NCBI GenBank assembly: GCA_042568205.1
Contig: JBHPJE010000005.1
Location: forward strand, 1 to 64,000
Direction: 5' to 3'
Source of the DNA: JAUVDZ01 sp042568205
Lineage (GTDB): Bacteria > Patescibacteriota > Gracilibacteria > UBA1369 > PNNO01
Length of the DNA: 64,000 nucleotides
Positions 41,281 through 49,162 of the stretch are shown here, piece by piece; within the stretch, counting starts at the first letter, position 1, and each line of letters starts with the position of its first letter. Below the pieces are notes generated by a model. That model had not been told where the DNA came from. It saw only the letters and a list, made by a program, of their open reading frames with translations, and did not search any database. The translations under genes were made by a program, and so were the position numbers.

Positions 41281-42899
41281 TTCTTTCTGGCTTTTTCAGT
41301 AACCTTGTATTCGAGGTGCTTGCCGAACATAAGCCTTGTTTGTGCATCAAGTGCTGGGATTGCACTAAGGAAAATTGAAGTGACTGGCACAAGAAGCCAT
41401 TGAATGAGAAGCAAAAATCTACCCCATAGAGATTTTTTTTCGCGCTTCGGTACAACAATCACACTTATGATTCCGCACATTATTATTCCGACAGCTGCGA
41501 TTGTTAAAATCTGCGAAGTGATCTGCGGCAGATTGTAGGCAAGAACTGATCCTCTGAATTCTGCATTCATTAAAGATGGCCAAAATCCCGCTGTCATTAT
41601 AATTATTGGACCAGTTGCCCAAAAAAATGCATTTTCTAAAAATATAAATATCCGCTTAACTTTTTCACCAAATTTAATTTTTGGATGTCTTGAAATGTTC
41701 AATGCCATGAATGGAAAATCCACAACTCCCCATGCCCATCGACGCAATTGAATATACTGACTTTTAAAAGTTTCAACATAAGTATCTGACAAAACCGCAT
41801 CCATATAAACCGGAGTATAAATCCAACTAACAGTATGCTTTCCATTATATTTCATAAAAGCTGTCCAAAACTGACGTGAGTCTTCAGGGATAATTGAAGG
41901 ATCCCAATAGTTGGTATCAAGCACAGTTCTGAATCCCATTGAACGAGATGAAAAACTCTTATATTTATTTTTATCAAGAGCTTCAGCCATTCGCCAAAAA
42001 GTACAAGAAAGCGCAACCATTCGAATCATTATCGGAACATCCCAGATATTATTATGAAACATGTGGGTTGGTTGATATACCTTTTGCGTTCGATTTTTTG
42101 TCATCAAATATTTGAAAGTCAGCTCAGAAAAATATGCCGGATGAACTACGGTATCAGCGTCAAAATTACTTAAAATCACATTATTATAATCAATGTCTTG
42201 AGAGTCCACATACTTCTTAAGCTCTTTTGCAGCAAAAGTTGCATTCGCGCTTTTCCCAGGGATTTCTCCAGGTATTCCCTTTGGATGAACCGTTGTAATA
42301 ACTTTAAAAAACTTATGTCCAAATTCTTCTATGAGCTTGTTAGAGATTTTTTTGAAATTTTCCTGATCCCCTTCTTCACCTCCAAGCACAAGTATTAGCT
42401 TTTCATGAGGATAAAAACTTTCAGTATAAGATTTCACTGATTCGCGAACTAATTCGAAAGACTCTTTAAAAGTAACAACCAAAATTGCATGATAAATTTC
42501 ACTCGGCTTCAAATATTGCTCATGTTTTTTCATCCAAATATATCTATTTTTGAGATTTTTTAGTTCAAGATTGAGAATTCGCATTGGTTGCAAAAGTGGT
42601 TTCTTAAAATCAACCTCACTTACTGCTTGGTCGATCTTTTCTGGGTGCTCAACAAGGTCCAAAAGATAATTCCAATTCACTTTCATAGCATTTTGAGTAC
42701 GTCGATATCCTCTATATAAATTGATACTCAAACGGATAGATCTAAAAAGCCAAATCAAAGCATACACAATAGCCAAAAGCGCAATCGCAATCGGGTAATA
42801 AATTGCAATAACTATCGGCAATAAAAGTGCTGACCAGGCAATCAAACCTGGCACCATTTCAAGCAAGCGCCAATATTTATGTTTTGTGATTAATTCCAT
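41277..42899 (-). CDS. membrane GT2-family glycosyltransferase
   Basis: The 540-residue protein has two N-terminal membrane spans (about 18-50) and two or three C-terminal ones (about 415-510). The central domain is a processive-type GT2: HAILVVTFKESFELVRESVK, the D-x-D in SNFDADTVVHP, the catalytic ED in IPEDSRQFW and the QxxRW motif in QYIQLRRWAWG. Such enzymes extend polysaccharides with a nucleotide sugar and pass them across the membrane. It lies next to a phosphomannomutase/phosphoglucomutase gene, which could feed it activated sugars. ATG 42899 follows directly on the repeat at 42926-42978. Confidence 0.85.
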   Translation of the reverse strand: MELITKHKYWRLLEMVPGLIAWSALLLPIVIAIYYPIAIALLAIVYALIWLFRSIRLSINLYRGYRRTQNAMKVNWNYLLDLVEHPEKIDQAVSEVDFKKPLLQPMRILNLELKNLKNRYIWMKKHEQYLKPSEIYHAILVVTFKESFELVRESVKSYTESFYPHEKLILVLGGEEGDQENFKKISNKLIEEFGHKFFKVITTVHPKGIPGEIPGKSANATFAAKELKKYVDSQDIDYNNVILSNFDADTVVHPAYFSELTFKYLMTKNRTQKVYQPTHMFHNNIWDVPIMIRMVALSCTFWRMAEALDKNKYKSFSSRSMGFRTVLDTNYWDPSIIPEDSRQFWTAFMKYNGKHTVSWIYTPVYMDAVLSDTYVETFKSQYIQLRRWAWGVVDFPFMALNISRHPKIKFGEKVKRIFIFLENAFFWATGPIIIMTAGFWPSLMNAEFRGSVLAYNLPQITSQILTIAAVGIIMCGIISVIVVPKREKKSLWGRFLLLIQWLLVPVTSIFLSAIPALDAQTRLMFGKHLEYKVTEKARKK

Positions 42900-42925
42900 C
42901 GGACACGAACGTTAGTGAGTGTCTC

Positions 42926-42978
42926 GCGAGCGAAAACTTATCGCGAGCCAAGCGTGAGTCCGCCTTGGCGGACGAACT
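42926..42978 (-). repeat. dispersed palindromic repeat, copy 1
   Basis: On the minus strand AGTTCGTCCGCC...TTTTCGCTCGC, 53 bases, about 93% identical to 63885-63938. It contains GTCCGCC-AA-GGCGGAC and GCTCGCGATAAGTTTTCGCTCGC. This copy lies between the GT2 and mutase genes. Confidence 0.85.
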
Positions 42979-42981
42979 CCT

Positions 42982-44385
42982 TTAAATTTTATACCAATCC
43001 AAGTTAACTTCTGGATATTTCTTAAGTTGATCAACCATAATTTCCTGAATCTCAGCTAACTTTTCTTCAGACTCGGCTTCAAATCTTAATGTAAGATTAG
43101 GAGATGTATTCGAACATCGAACAGCTCCCCACGCTGTGTCTGAAAAATTGATTCGGACACCATCTAAAGTTGAACAATCATAATTTTCAGTAAAATAATC
43201 TGTTAATTCCCGAACAATACCAAACTTTCTATCGTCTGGTGTGTGAGCTTTGAATTCGGGAGTCATAAAAGTATGCATAACATCATCAAATAAATGACTA
43301 AAGCTCACGTCTGACTTTGATAAAATTTCTAAAAGCTTTGCAGCCCCTAAAAATGCATCATCAAATCCATAATAATCTTCTCCAAAAAATAAATGCCCAC
43401 TAACTTCACCAGCTAATGGCGCACCAATTTCTTTCATTTTTGCTTCAATGAACGAATGACCAGTCTTACACATAACTGGCTCACCGCCGTGCTTCTTAAT
43501 ATCATCAATAAGAGCAAGAGAAACCTTAACATCGAATACAACTTTTGCTCCAGGTTGCCGTGTTAATAAGTCACGCGCCAAAAGCATTAGTAAAAAATCT
43601 GCTGAATAATGATGTCCTGTTTCATCAACCACACCAACTCGATCACCATCTCCATCAAATCCAAGACCAATGTCTGCGCCGACCTCTTTAACTTTTGCAA
43701 TTAGGTCGACCATGTTTTCATACTCTTCTGGATTCGCCTCATGATTTGGAAAATTACCATCAAGTTCACAATAAAGTTCAGTGACTTCGCAGCCAATTGC
43801 TCTTAAAACTTCTGGTGCGAAAGCTCCGGCAGTTCCATTTCCTGCATCGACTACGACTTTTAAAGGCTTTTGCAGGTCAACTTTCGAAGCAAGTTCTGTT
43901 TTGTAATCTTCAAAAATATCACGTTCGGTTAGCGTGCCTTCTCCTTCTGCAAATTCTCCACTTTCGATTATTTTAACAACCTCTTGCAAGTCATCTCCAC
44001 AAACTGAATGAGCATCCTTGCTTACGATTTTTATTCCATTATATTCTTTTGGATTGTGGGAAGCTGTGATATTTGCTCCGCCATCGAATCCATATTTGCA
44101 TACTGCATAATAAAGCATTGGTGAAGGAGATATGCCAATATCTGTCACATCACATCCGGTTTCTAAAAGGCCTTCGATATATGCTTTTTGAAGATCCGGC
44201 GAATGAAGACGATTGTCTCGTCCAACAACTAAATTCTTGCCACTGATTTTTTGAAGATATGTTCCTGCTCCTTTTCCAATTAATTTACAAGTTTCTGGTG
44301 TTAGGTCTACTTCCGGAAATTGTTCAGTTGCCTGTGCGATTCCGCGAATATCATACGCACGAAAAATATGAGAATTGACTTTCAT
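42982..44385 (-). CDS. phosphomannomutase/phosphoglucomutase
   Basis: The 467-residue protein is a complete alpha-D-phosphohexomutase: active-site phosphoserine in ITASHNPKEYNG (Ser109), metal loop FDGDGDRVG (near 245), sugar-binding SGHLFFGEDYYGFDDA (near 330) and the C-terminal phosphate-binding RCSNTSPNLTLRFE. It interconverts the 6- and 1-phosphates of mannose and/or glucose, supplying sugar-1-phosphates for nucleotide sugars. The GEVSGH loop is of the ManB/AlgC type, which has dual specificity. It faces the same way as the GT2 gene downstream, with a repeat between. Confidence 0.92.
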   Translation of the reverse strand: MKVNSHIFRAYDIRGIAQATEQFPEVDLTPETCKLIGKGAGTYLQKISGKNLVVGRDNRLHSPDLQKAYIEGLLETGCDVTDIGISPSPMLYYAVCKYGFDGGANITASHNPKEYNGIKIVSKDAHSVCGDDLQEVVKIIESGEFAEGEGTLTERDIFEDYKTELASKVDLQKPLKVVVDAGNGTAGAFAPEVLRAIGCEVTELYCELDGNFPNHEANPEEYENMVDLIAKVKEVGADIGLGFDGDGDRVGVVDETGHHYSADFLLMLLARDLLTRQPGAKVVFDVKVSLALIDDIKKHGGEPVMCKTGHSFIEAKMKEIGAPLAGEVSGHLFFGEDYYGFDDAFLGAAKLLEILSKSDVSFSHLFDDVMHTFMTPEFKAHTPDDRKFGIVRELTDYFTENYDCSTLDGVRINFSDTAWGAVRCSNTSPNLTLRFEAESEEKLAEIQEIMVDQLKKYPEVNLDWYKI

Positions 44386-44432
44386 GTGTGTCTGTTAAAT
44401 TTTGGAGTTGTACTATAGCAGCATTCTCCGCT

Positions 44433-44939
44433 TTAGGCAATCATTTTCAAGCGCTCAACGCCTTTCCATTTTTTAATCAATTCTGCGACCTTTGGATGGA
44501 CGTCGTCGACCCAGGTCTTATCGCCTTTGAGCATTTTTTCACGGACCAAAGTTCCATGAACTTCGAAGTTGAAATCGAGTGATGCGATTTCGTATTTTCC
44601 ATAAGATTGATAAAGTTCGCGGACAATTTGAGAACCTGTGTAAACCTTATAAACTGGAGGGATATATTGATCAACATGCGCAGTCCAAAGCATGAAATTT
44701 TTAACATTTCGCACAGGAATAATTACGTATTTATCTCTATCTATCCCAGAAGCGCCAAGTGCAACTTCAATCATTTGAAATCGTTCGCCGGCAGTGAATG
44801 GATTTGCAGGCTCATTGTTTTCTTCGGCAGATCCAATTACAAGCACCACGCGGTCTTCATTTTCAAGCATCGACTTAATAGCATCAAGATGCCCATTATG
44901 GAATGGCTGAAATCGTCCTACAAATAAAGCTTGTTTCAT
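44433..44939 (-). CDS. nadM: nicotinamide-nucleotide adenylyltransferase (NadM type)
   Basis: The 168-residue protein starts KQALFVGRFQPFHNGHLDAI, the H-x-G-H nucleotidyltransferase motif in the form typical of the archaeal-type NadM family, and continues with AEENNEPANPFTAGERFQMI and the end GTLVREKMLKGDKTWVDDVH. It joins NMN or nicotinate mononucleotide to AMP to make NAD or its acid form. It is translationally coupled to nadE: the nadE stop and the nadM start share one base (TAATG). NadM rather than NadD is a useful clue to the lineage. Confidence 0.9.
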   Translation of the reverse strand: MKQALFVGRFQPFHNGHLDAIKSMLENEDRVVLVIGSAEENNEPANPFTAGERFQMIEVALGASGIDRDKYVIIPVRNVKNFMLWTAHVDQYIPPVYKVYTGSQIVRELYQSYGKYEIASLDFNFEVHGTLVREKMLKGDKTWVDDVHPKVAELIKKWKGVERLKMIA

Positions 44940-45682
44940 TATCTAGGGATTATGAATGGTACTTCTAATTTATGTGCATTGTCGCGAATTCGTTTAAACA
45001 CCGATCGAACTGTCATCGGATTCATTCCCTTTTCAATCAAAACTTCTTCTCCTTCTTCAAGTTTACCAAGAATCATATCGAGATCTTTATATGATGCTCC
45101 TAGTTCTGCTTCGTCAGTTTGGCCAGGCCATAATTCAGCTGATGGTGGCTTTTGAACAATCTCTTGAGGAAGTTGCAAAAATTCAGCTAGTTCAACAACT
45201 TCAGTTTTATATAAAGAACCAATTGGTAAAAGGTCAGCAGCGAGATCTCCGTGTTTTGTTCCGTATCCAAGCATGAGTTCGCTTTTGTTTGAAGTACCGA
45301 GTACTAACGCACGATTTGAATTTGCATAATTATAAAGAAGGTTTGCTCGCACTCGGGCCTTAGTGTTTGCGAGTGCGATGTCTTGTTGTTTCCAAGGCAC
45401 AGTTAGATAGTCGACTAAATAATTACTGATCTGAACTTTATAATTTTCTGTTCCTAAAAATTCAGCTAATCCAACTGCGTGCTTTGTATTTTCTGAACTC
45501 GTAACTCCACTTTCCGGCATTACTAAAGCACAAACATTGTCTCCTCCCAATGCATCAACAGCGAGTTTTAGTACTACTGCAGAATCCAATCCACCTGAAA
45601 CTCCTAGAACTCCTCGCTTAAATCCAGCTCCACTAAAGTATGCTTTTGTTCCTTCAACCAGTGTTGTGTATAGTTTTTCCAT
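44939..45682 (-). CDS. nadE: NAD synthetase
   Basis: ATG 45682 (MEKLYTTLVEGTKAYFSGAG) is preferred to an ATG 36 bases upstream that lies in the end of smpB. The 247-residue protein has the N-type ATP-pyrophosphatase P-loop GVLGVSGGLDSAVVL, the LVLGTSNKSELMLGYGTKHG motif and GDLAADLLPIGSLYKTEV. It amidates deamido-NAD to NAD. There is no N-terminal glutaminase domain, so it should use ammonia. It is 4 bases after smpB and overlaps nadM by one base. Confidence 0.93.
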   Translation of the reverse strand: MEKLYTTLVEGTKAYFSGAGFKRGVLGVSGGLDSAVVLKLAVDALGGDNVCALVMPESGVTSSENTKHAVGLAEFLGTENYKVQISNYLVDYLTVPWKQQDIALANTKARVRANLLYNYANSNRALVLGTSNKSELMLGYGTKHGDLAADLLPIGSLYKTEVVELAEFLQLPQEIVQKPPSAELWPGQTDEAELGASYKDLDMILGKLEEGEEVLIEKGMNPMTVRSVFKRIRDNAHKLEVPFIIPR

Positions 45683-45686
45683 GTTG

Positions 45687-46133
45687 TTATTTTCGTTTAA
45701 GGGCGCGTGCAATGTCAAGATTTTGATCGCGTTTTTTTAGATCCGCTCGTTTATCATAGAGTTTTTTTCCTCTTACCAATCCGATTTTTAGTTTGATGAG
45801 GCCTGCTTTTGTGTACATTTCTAATGGTACGCAAGTTGTTCCGGTTTCATTTAGTTGTTTTAAAATTTTGAGGATTTCTTTTTCGTGAAGAAGAAGTTTT
45901 CGTTTTCTTGTTGGATTTGGATTGCTTTTATTGGCGAATTTATATGGAGAAATATGCGCATCGTTAAGCCAAACTTCATGTTTTGAATCAATATCAACAT
46001 AACTCCCTTTAAGATTGCAATTTGATGCTTTGCAGGATTTTACCTCAGGTCCAAGCAGCGCAATTCCAGCCTCGAAAGTGTCGAGAATTTCATAATCGTG
46101 GAAAGCCTTTTTATTTTTTGAGAGAGAGGGCAT
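45687..46133 (-). CDS. smpB: tmRNA-binding protein SmpB
   Basis: The 148-residue protein shows the SmpB fold: KNKKAFHDYEILDTFEAGIA, LLGPEVKSCKASNCNLKGSY, NDAHISPYKFANKSNPNPTR, KRKLLLHEKEILKI and the basic tail YDKRADLKKRDQNLDIARAL. SmpB brings tmRNA to stalled ribosomes and its tail reads the empty mRNA channel. This shows that the organism has trans-translation, which supports a tmRNA reading of the RNA at 24242-24420. It is the first gene of the smpB-nadE-nadM run. Confidence 0.96.
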   Translation of the reverse strand: MPSLSKNKKAFHDYEILDTFEAGIALLGPEVKSCKASNCNLKGSYVDIDSKHEVWLNDAHISPYKFANKSNPNPTRKRKLLLHEKEILKILKQLNETGTTCVPLEMYTKAGLIKLKIGLVRGKKLYDKRADLKKRDQNLDIARALKRK

Positions 46134-46199
46134 ATGGAAATTTATAAGTTGCGTTTTAGTTTAGTCATTTTTTGGCTTTCAAATCAAGAGGATTATGCA

Positions 46200-46256
46200 T
46201 ATAATAGCTTCCCAAGCTTCGCTTGACTAAAACAATGAGCGAAGTATTGCTCATTG
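46200..46256 (+). promoter_or_regulatory. -10 element and leader hairpin of the 46314 gene
   Basis: TATAAT (46200-46205), without a well-placed -35, then the leader hairpin CAATGAGC-GAAGTATT-GCTCATTG (46233-46256), a perfect 8-bp stem. Confidence 0.5.
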
Positions 46257-46313
46257 AAAAAATACGGCCAAAAACACAAATGAAAACTGATCGAAAGAAG
46301 GAGGACTGTTATT

Positions 46314-49001
46314 ATGAGATGTTTTGTTATGGCATTTCTGGTTGGCATCATGATGCTGGCTGGAGCAACCACGGCGAGAGCGGACCTTCCGCCTGCGCCT
46401 GAACAGTGTGCGTCGCAGGGATGCTTCGCAATCCAGGGTCAGACCCATCTCTACCTCGACCGGAAAGGAGTCGAGAAAGGACCGATCGCCCTGCCCGTCA
46501 CTGGTGAAAACACCCTCAGGTATTCAAACGGATACCTCGTGGGGACTTGGAATGTCTCCAATGTCATGTGGCTATATCACGTCGAAACTGGTACACAGTG
46601 CACTCGTGACGTTGGGATAAGCTGCAAAGAGGGAGTGGTGTTTGGAGGGTATGCATTCGCTGCCTGCCCAAGCAATTCCTCCACCGTGAGGATGGCGCTC
46701 GACTGCACCTCGCACGACACGTTCCCTGGTGGAGCCTTCCAGAATCCTGAGACCTTGAGCTTATCTAGCACCGAAGTGATCTTCGGATCCAACGGGAATA
46801 ACCGCGTCGGACACTTCGATCCGGTTAACCCGAGCCTGGCCAACGCCTACGGCACCGGCCTGACAAACCTCATGTACGTCAGGTACCATGCCGGAACTTC
46901 GAAGGTGTACTTCAACGGTAACGATGGTCTCCCCGGGATCTTCTTCAAGGACTATCCCCTGACCGGAGTGTTCACTTCGCAGAACCTGCTCTACCTACCA
47001 GTCAACACACGGTTCCTGTCCATCAACGATACACACCTCTTCGCCTCCTCGTATATCTCGGAAGCCTACCTGGTGGACATCGTGAACCAGACCTACATCA
47101 CGCTCGCCATGAGCGAGTCGCGTGCGAACGCACTGTCTTCTGACACCGCGTATGTCGTGGATGTGGGCATCGATATCGTGACCCGTGCCTACGACCTGCA
47201 AGGTAACGAGAAAAGTTACTCACCCTTGCCGGTGGCTGGCTACTCCATCGCTTACATTGAGCCCCATGTGGCACCGGTGTGCAACAACGGGCTCATCGAG
47301 CCTGGCGAGATCTGCGATGGTAGTGACTTTGACGGCGCAACTTGCGCCGACCATGGTTTCGATGGCGGCGAGCTCGGGTGCAACCTGAGCTGCGACGCGA
47401 TCAGCACCATCAACTGCTACGGCTGTGGCGACGGCGTGTTGAATGCCAGCGAAGCCTGCGATGGTAGCGACCTCGGACCCGAAACCTGCGTGGACTACGG
47501 TTACGCAAGCGGCGACCTGAGCTGCAACTCAAGCTGCGAGCACGACACCTCCGACTGCTACACCTGTGGCGACGGATTCATCGAAGGCGCCGAACAGTGC
47601 GAGTCCAACGATCTCAACGGCGGCTCATGCACTTCCGAGGGATTCGTCGCTGGCACAATTGCCTGCGGCACCGACTGCATGTACGACACGTCCAACTGCA
47701 CTTCCTGCGGTGATGACGTGATCAATGGCAGTGACATCTGCGACGGCAACGCCATCAACGACGTCTGCCAGACTCTGGGCATGGGCTTCACCGACGGCAC
47801 ACTCGCGTGCAACAGCACTTGCGACGACTACAACACTTCCGGCTGCACCACGTGCGGTGACGGAAATGTAGATCCCGGCGAAGAGTGCGACGGCAACGAC
47901 CTCGACCAGGAGAACTGCCCGGGCCTCGGATTCACCGGCGGCAACCTCAACTGCTACGCCAACTGCACGTACGACACGTCTCAGTGCAACGGCGCACCGA
48001 TCGAGATCTGTGGCAACAACGTCATCGATCCCGGCGAAGAGTGCGACGACGGCGACCGCCTGAACGGCGACGGGTGCGACGAAAACTGCATGAACGAACC
48101 CGATCCCGTCCTCTGTGGCAACAACATCATCGAAGGCATCGAGGAGTGTGACGGTACCGAACTGGGTGGCGTCAGCTGCGAAAGCCTGGGCTACAACACT
48201 GGCGTGGTGTACTGCGAGAACAACTGCAGACTCAACGTCAACTGCAGCTTCAACAACTTCCAGCCCGCCAGTCTCAACGTCGAACCTGGTGCGCAACCGC
48301 CCCCCGGAGCCTTCACTCCGGAGCAGACGGAAACCTTCGAAGAGATCACCGATGGTCTCACCGAGTCCTGCATCCCGTCCATGGATGGCAGCGACCTGAT
48401 CATGACCACGCCCGAAGACGGCTACTGCCCGATCGAGCTGAACTTCGGAGGCATTGAGCCTTCCCTGAAGTCCAAGCAGGGCAAGGTCTTCATCATGATC
48501 TACAAACCTACCAACTCGCTCAACAACGAGAACGCTGTCGTTCGCATCAAGCCGAGCGGCGAGTTCAACATCGAGAGCGGTGGACATATGAGAGCTCAGC
48601 TCTGGGTGACGCCGACCATCACGTTCGACAACAACGCCCTGACTGAGACCACCGAAGCAAGCATGAGCCTTCGCATGGAACTCCTGTCGGTCCACCCGGA
48701 TCCGCCGGAGGACACCGATCCGAATGGCCGCTTCCTTCTCGTCGAGATTGCCACGGGCCTGGGCACATACTGCTCCAGTTCCGGCACCTGCGCTATCGTC
48801 CCGAGTGGCGGTGTGCATGTGCTCGATCTCGACAACCTCGACGACTCCCTGGGGGACATCGGCCGTACCCCCAAGAAGTCCAGTGGCTGCTCCATCGCGG
48901 GAAGCAGCTCCAACAACTCAGAAATTCCCGCGTTCATCATGGTGATCATGCTGATCCTGGCCATTCGCATTCGACGGCAGAAGAAAGCCGCGAATCGATA
49001 G
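46314..49001 (+). CDS. second Cys-rich repeat surface protein with MYXO-CTERM-like tail
   Basis: This 895-residue GC-rich protein parallels the one at 12300-14876: signal peptide (ends TTARA), an N-terminal propeller-like region of about 290 residues (YSNGYLVGTWNVSNVMWLYH), then seven Cys-rich units (EICDGSDFDGATC, EACDGSDL, EQCESNDL, DICDGNAI, EECDGNDL, EECDDGDRLNGDGC, EECDGTEL). A beta domain follows (about 650-840) and the tail is SSGCSIAGSSSNNSEIP, a hydrophobic span and RIRRQKK. Disulfides should hold each unit. A strong AAGGAGG precedes ATG 46314 by 8 bases, and an intrinsic terminator follows. Confidence 0.8.
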   Translation: MRCFVMAFLVGIMMLAGATTARADLPPAPEQCASQGCFAIQGQTHLYLDRKGVEKGPIALPVTGENTLRYSNGYLVGTWNVSNVMWLYHVETGTQCTRDVGISCKEGVVFGGYAFAACPSNSSTVRMALDCTSHDTFPGGAFQNPETLSLSSTEVIFGSNGNNRVGHFDPVNPSLANAYGTGLTNLMYVRYHAGTSKVYFNGNDGLPGIFFKDYPLTGVFTSQNLLYLPVNTRFLSINDTHLFASSYISEAYLVDIVNQTYITLAMSESRANALSSDTAYVVDVGIDIVTRAYDLQGNEKSYSPLPVAGYSIAYIEPHVAPVCNNGLIEPGEICDGSDFDGATCADHGFDGGELGCNLSCDAISTINCYGCGDGVLNASEACDGSDLGPETCVDYGYASGDLSCNSSCEHDTSDCYTCGDGFIEGAEQCESNDLNGGSCTSEGFVAGTIACGTDCMYDTSNCTSCGDDVINGSDICDGNAINDVCQTLGMGFTDGTLACNSTCDDYNTSGCTTCGDGNVDPGEECDGNDLDQENCPGLGFTGGNLNCYANCTYDTSQCNGAPIEICGNNVIDPGEECDDGDRLNGDGCDENCMNEPDPVLCGNNIIEGIEECDGTELGGVSCESLGYNTGVVYCENNCRLNVNCSFNNFQPASLNVEPGAQPPPGAFTPEQTETFEEITDGLTESCIPSMDGSDLIMTTPEDGYCPIELNFGGIEPSLKSKQGKVFIMIYKPTNSLNNENAVVRIKPSGEFNIESGGHMRAQLWVTPTITFDNNALTETTEASMSLRMELLSVHPDPPEDTDPNGRFLLVEIATGLGTYCSSSGTCAIVPSGGVHVLDLDNLDDSLGDIGRTPKKSSGCSIAGSSSNNSEIPAFIMVIMLILAIRIRRQKKAANR

Positions 49002-49032
49002 GCTCAGCACCAGCTGAAAACCTATAGATCAC

Positions 49033-49080
49033 GCCTGGTCTCAATGCAGTATTTTATTGCAGCGAGACCAGGCTTTTTTT
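49033..49080 (+). terminator. intrinsic terminator
   Basis: GCCTGGTCTC (49033-49042) / GAGACCAGGC (49064-49073) followed by eight T. Confidence 0.93.
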
Positions 49081-49093
49081 TACATATTTACCT

Positions 49094-49122
49094 TTGTGTT
49101 TTTTGGCTTTTTCTGGTATAAT
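49094..49122 (+). promoter_or_regulatory. extended -10 promoter of the giant-protein operon
   Basis: TTGTGT (49094-49099), 17 bases, TATAAT (49117-49122) preceded by TGG. Confidence 0.65.
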
Positions 49123-49162
49123 AAACATAGAAAAAAAATAAAAATAAAACGCGTTTATATAT

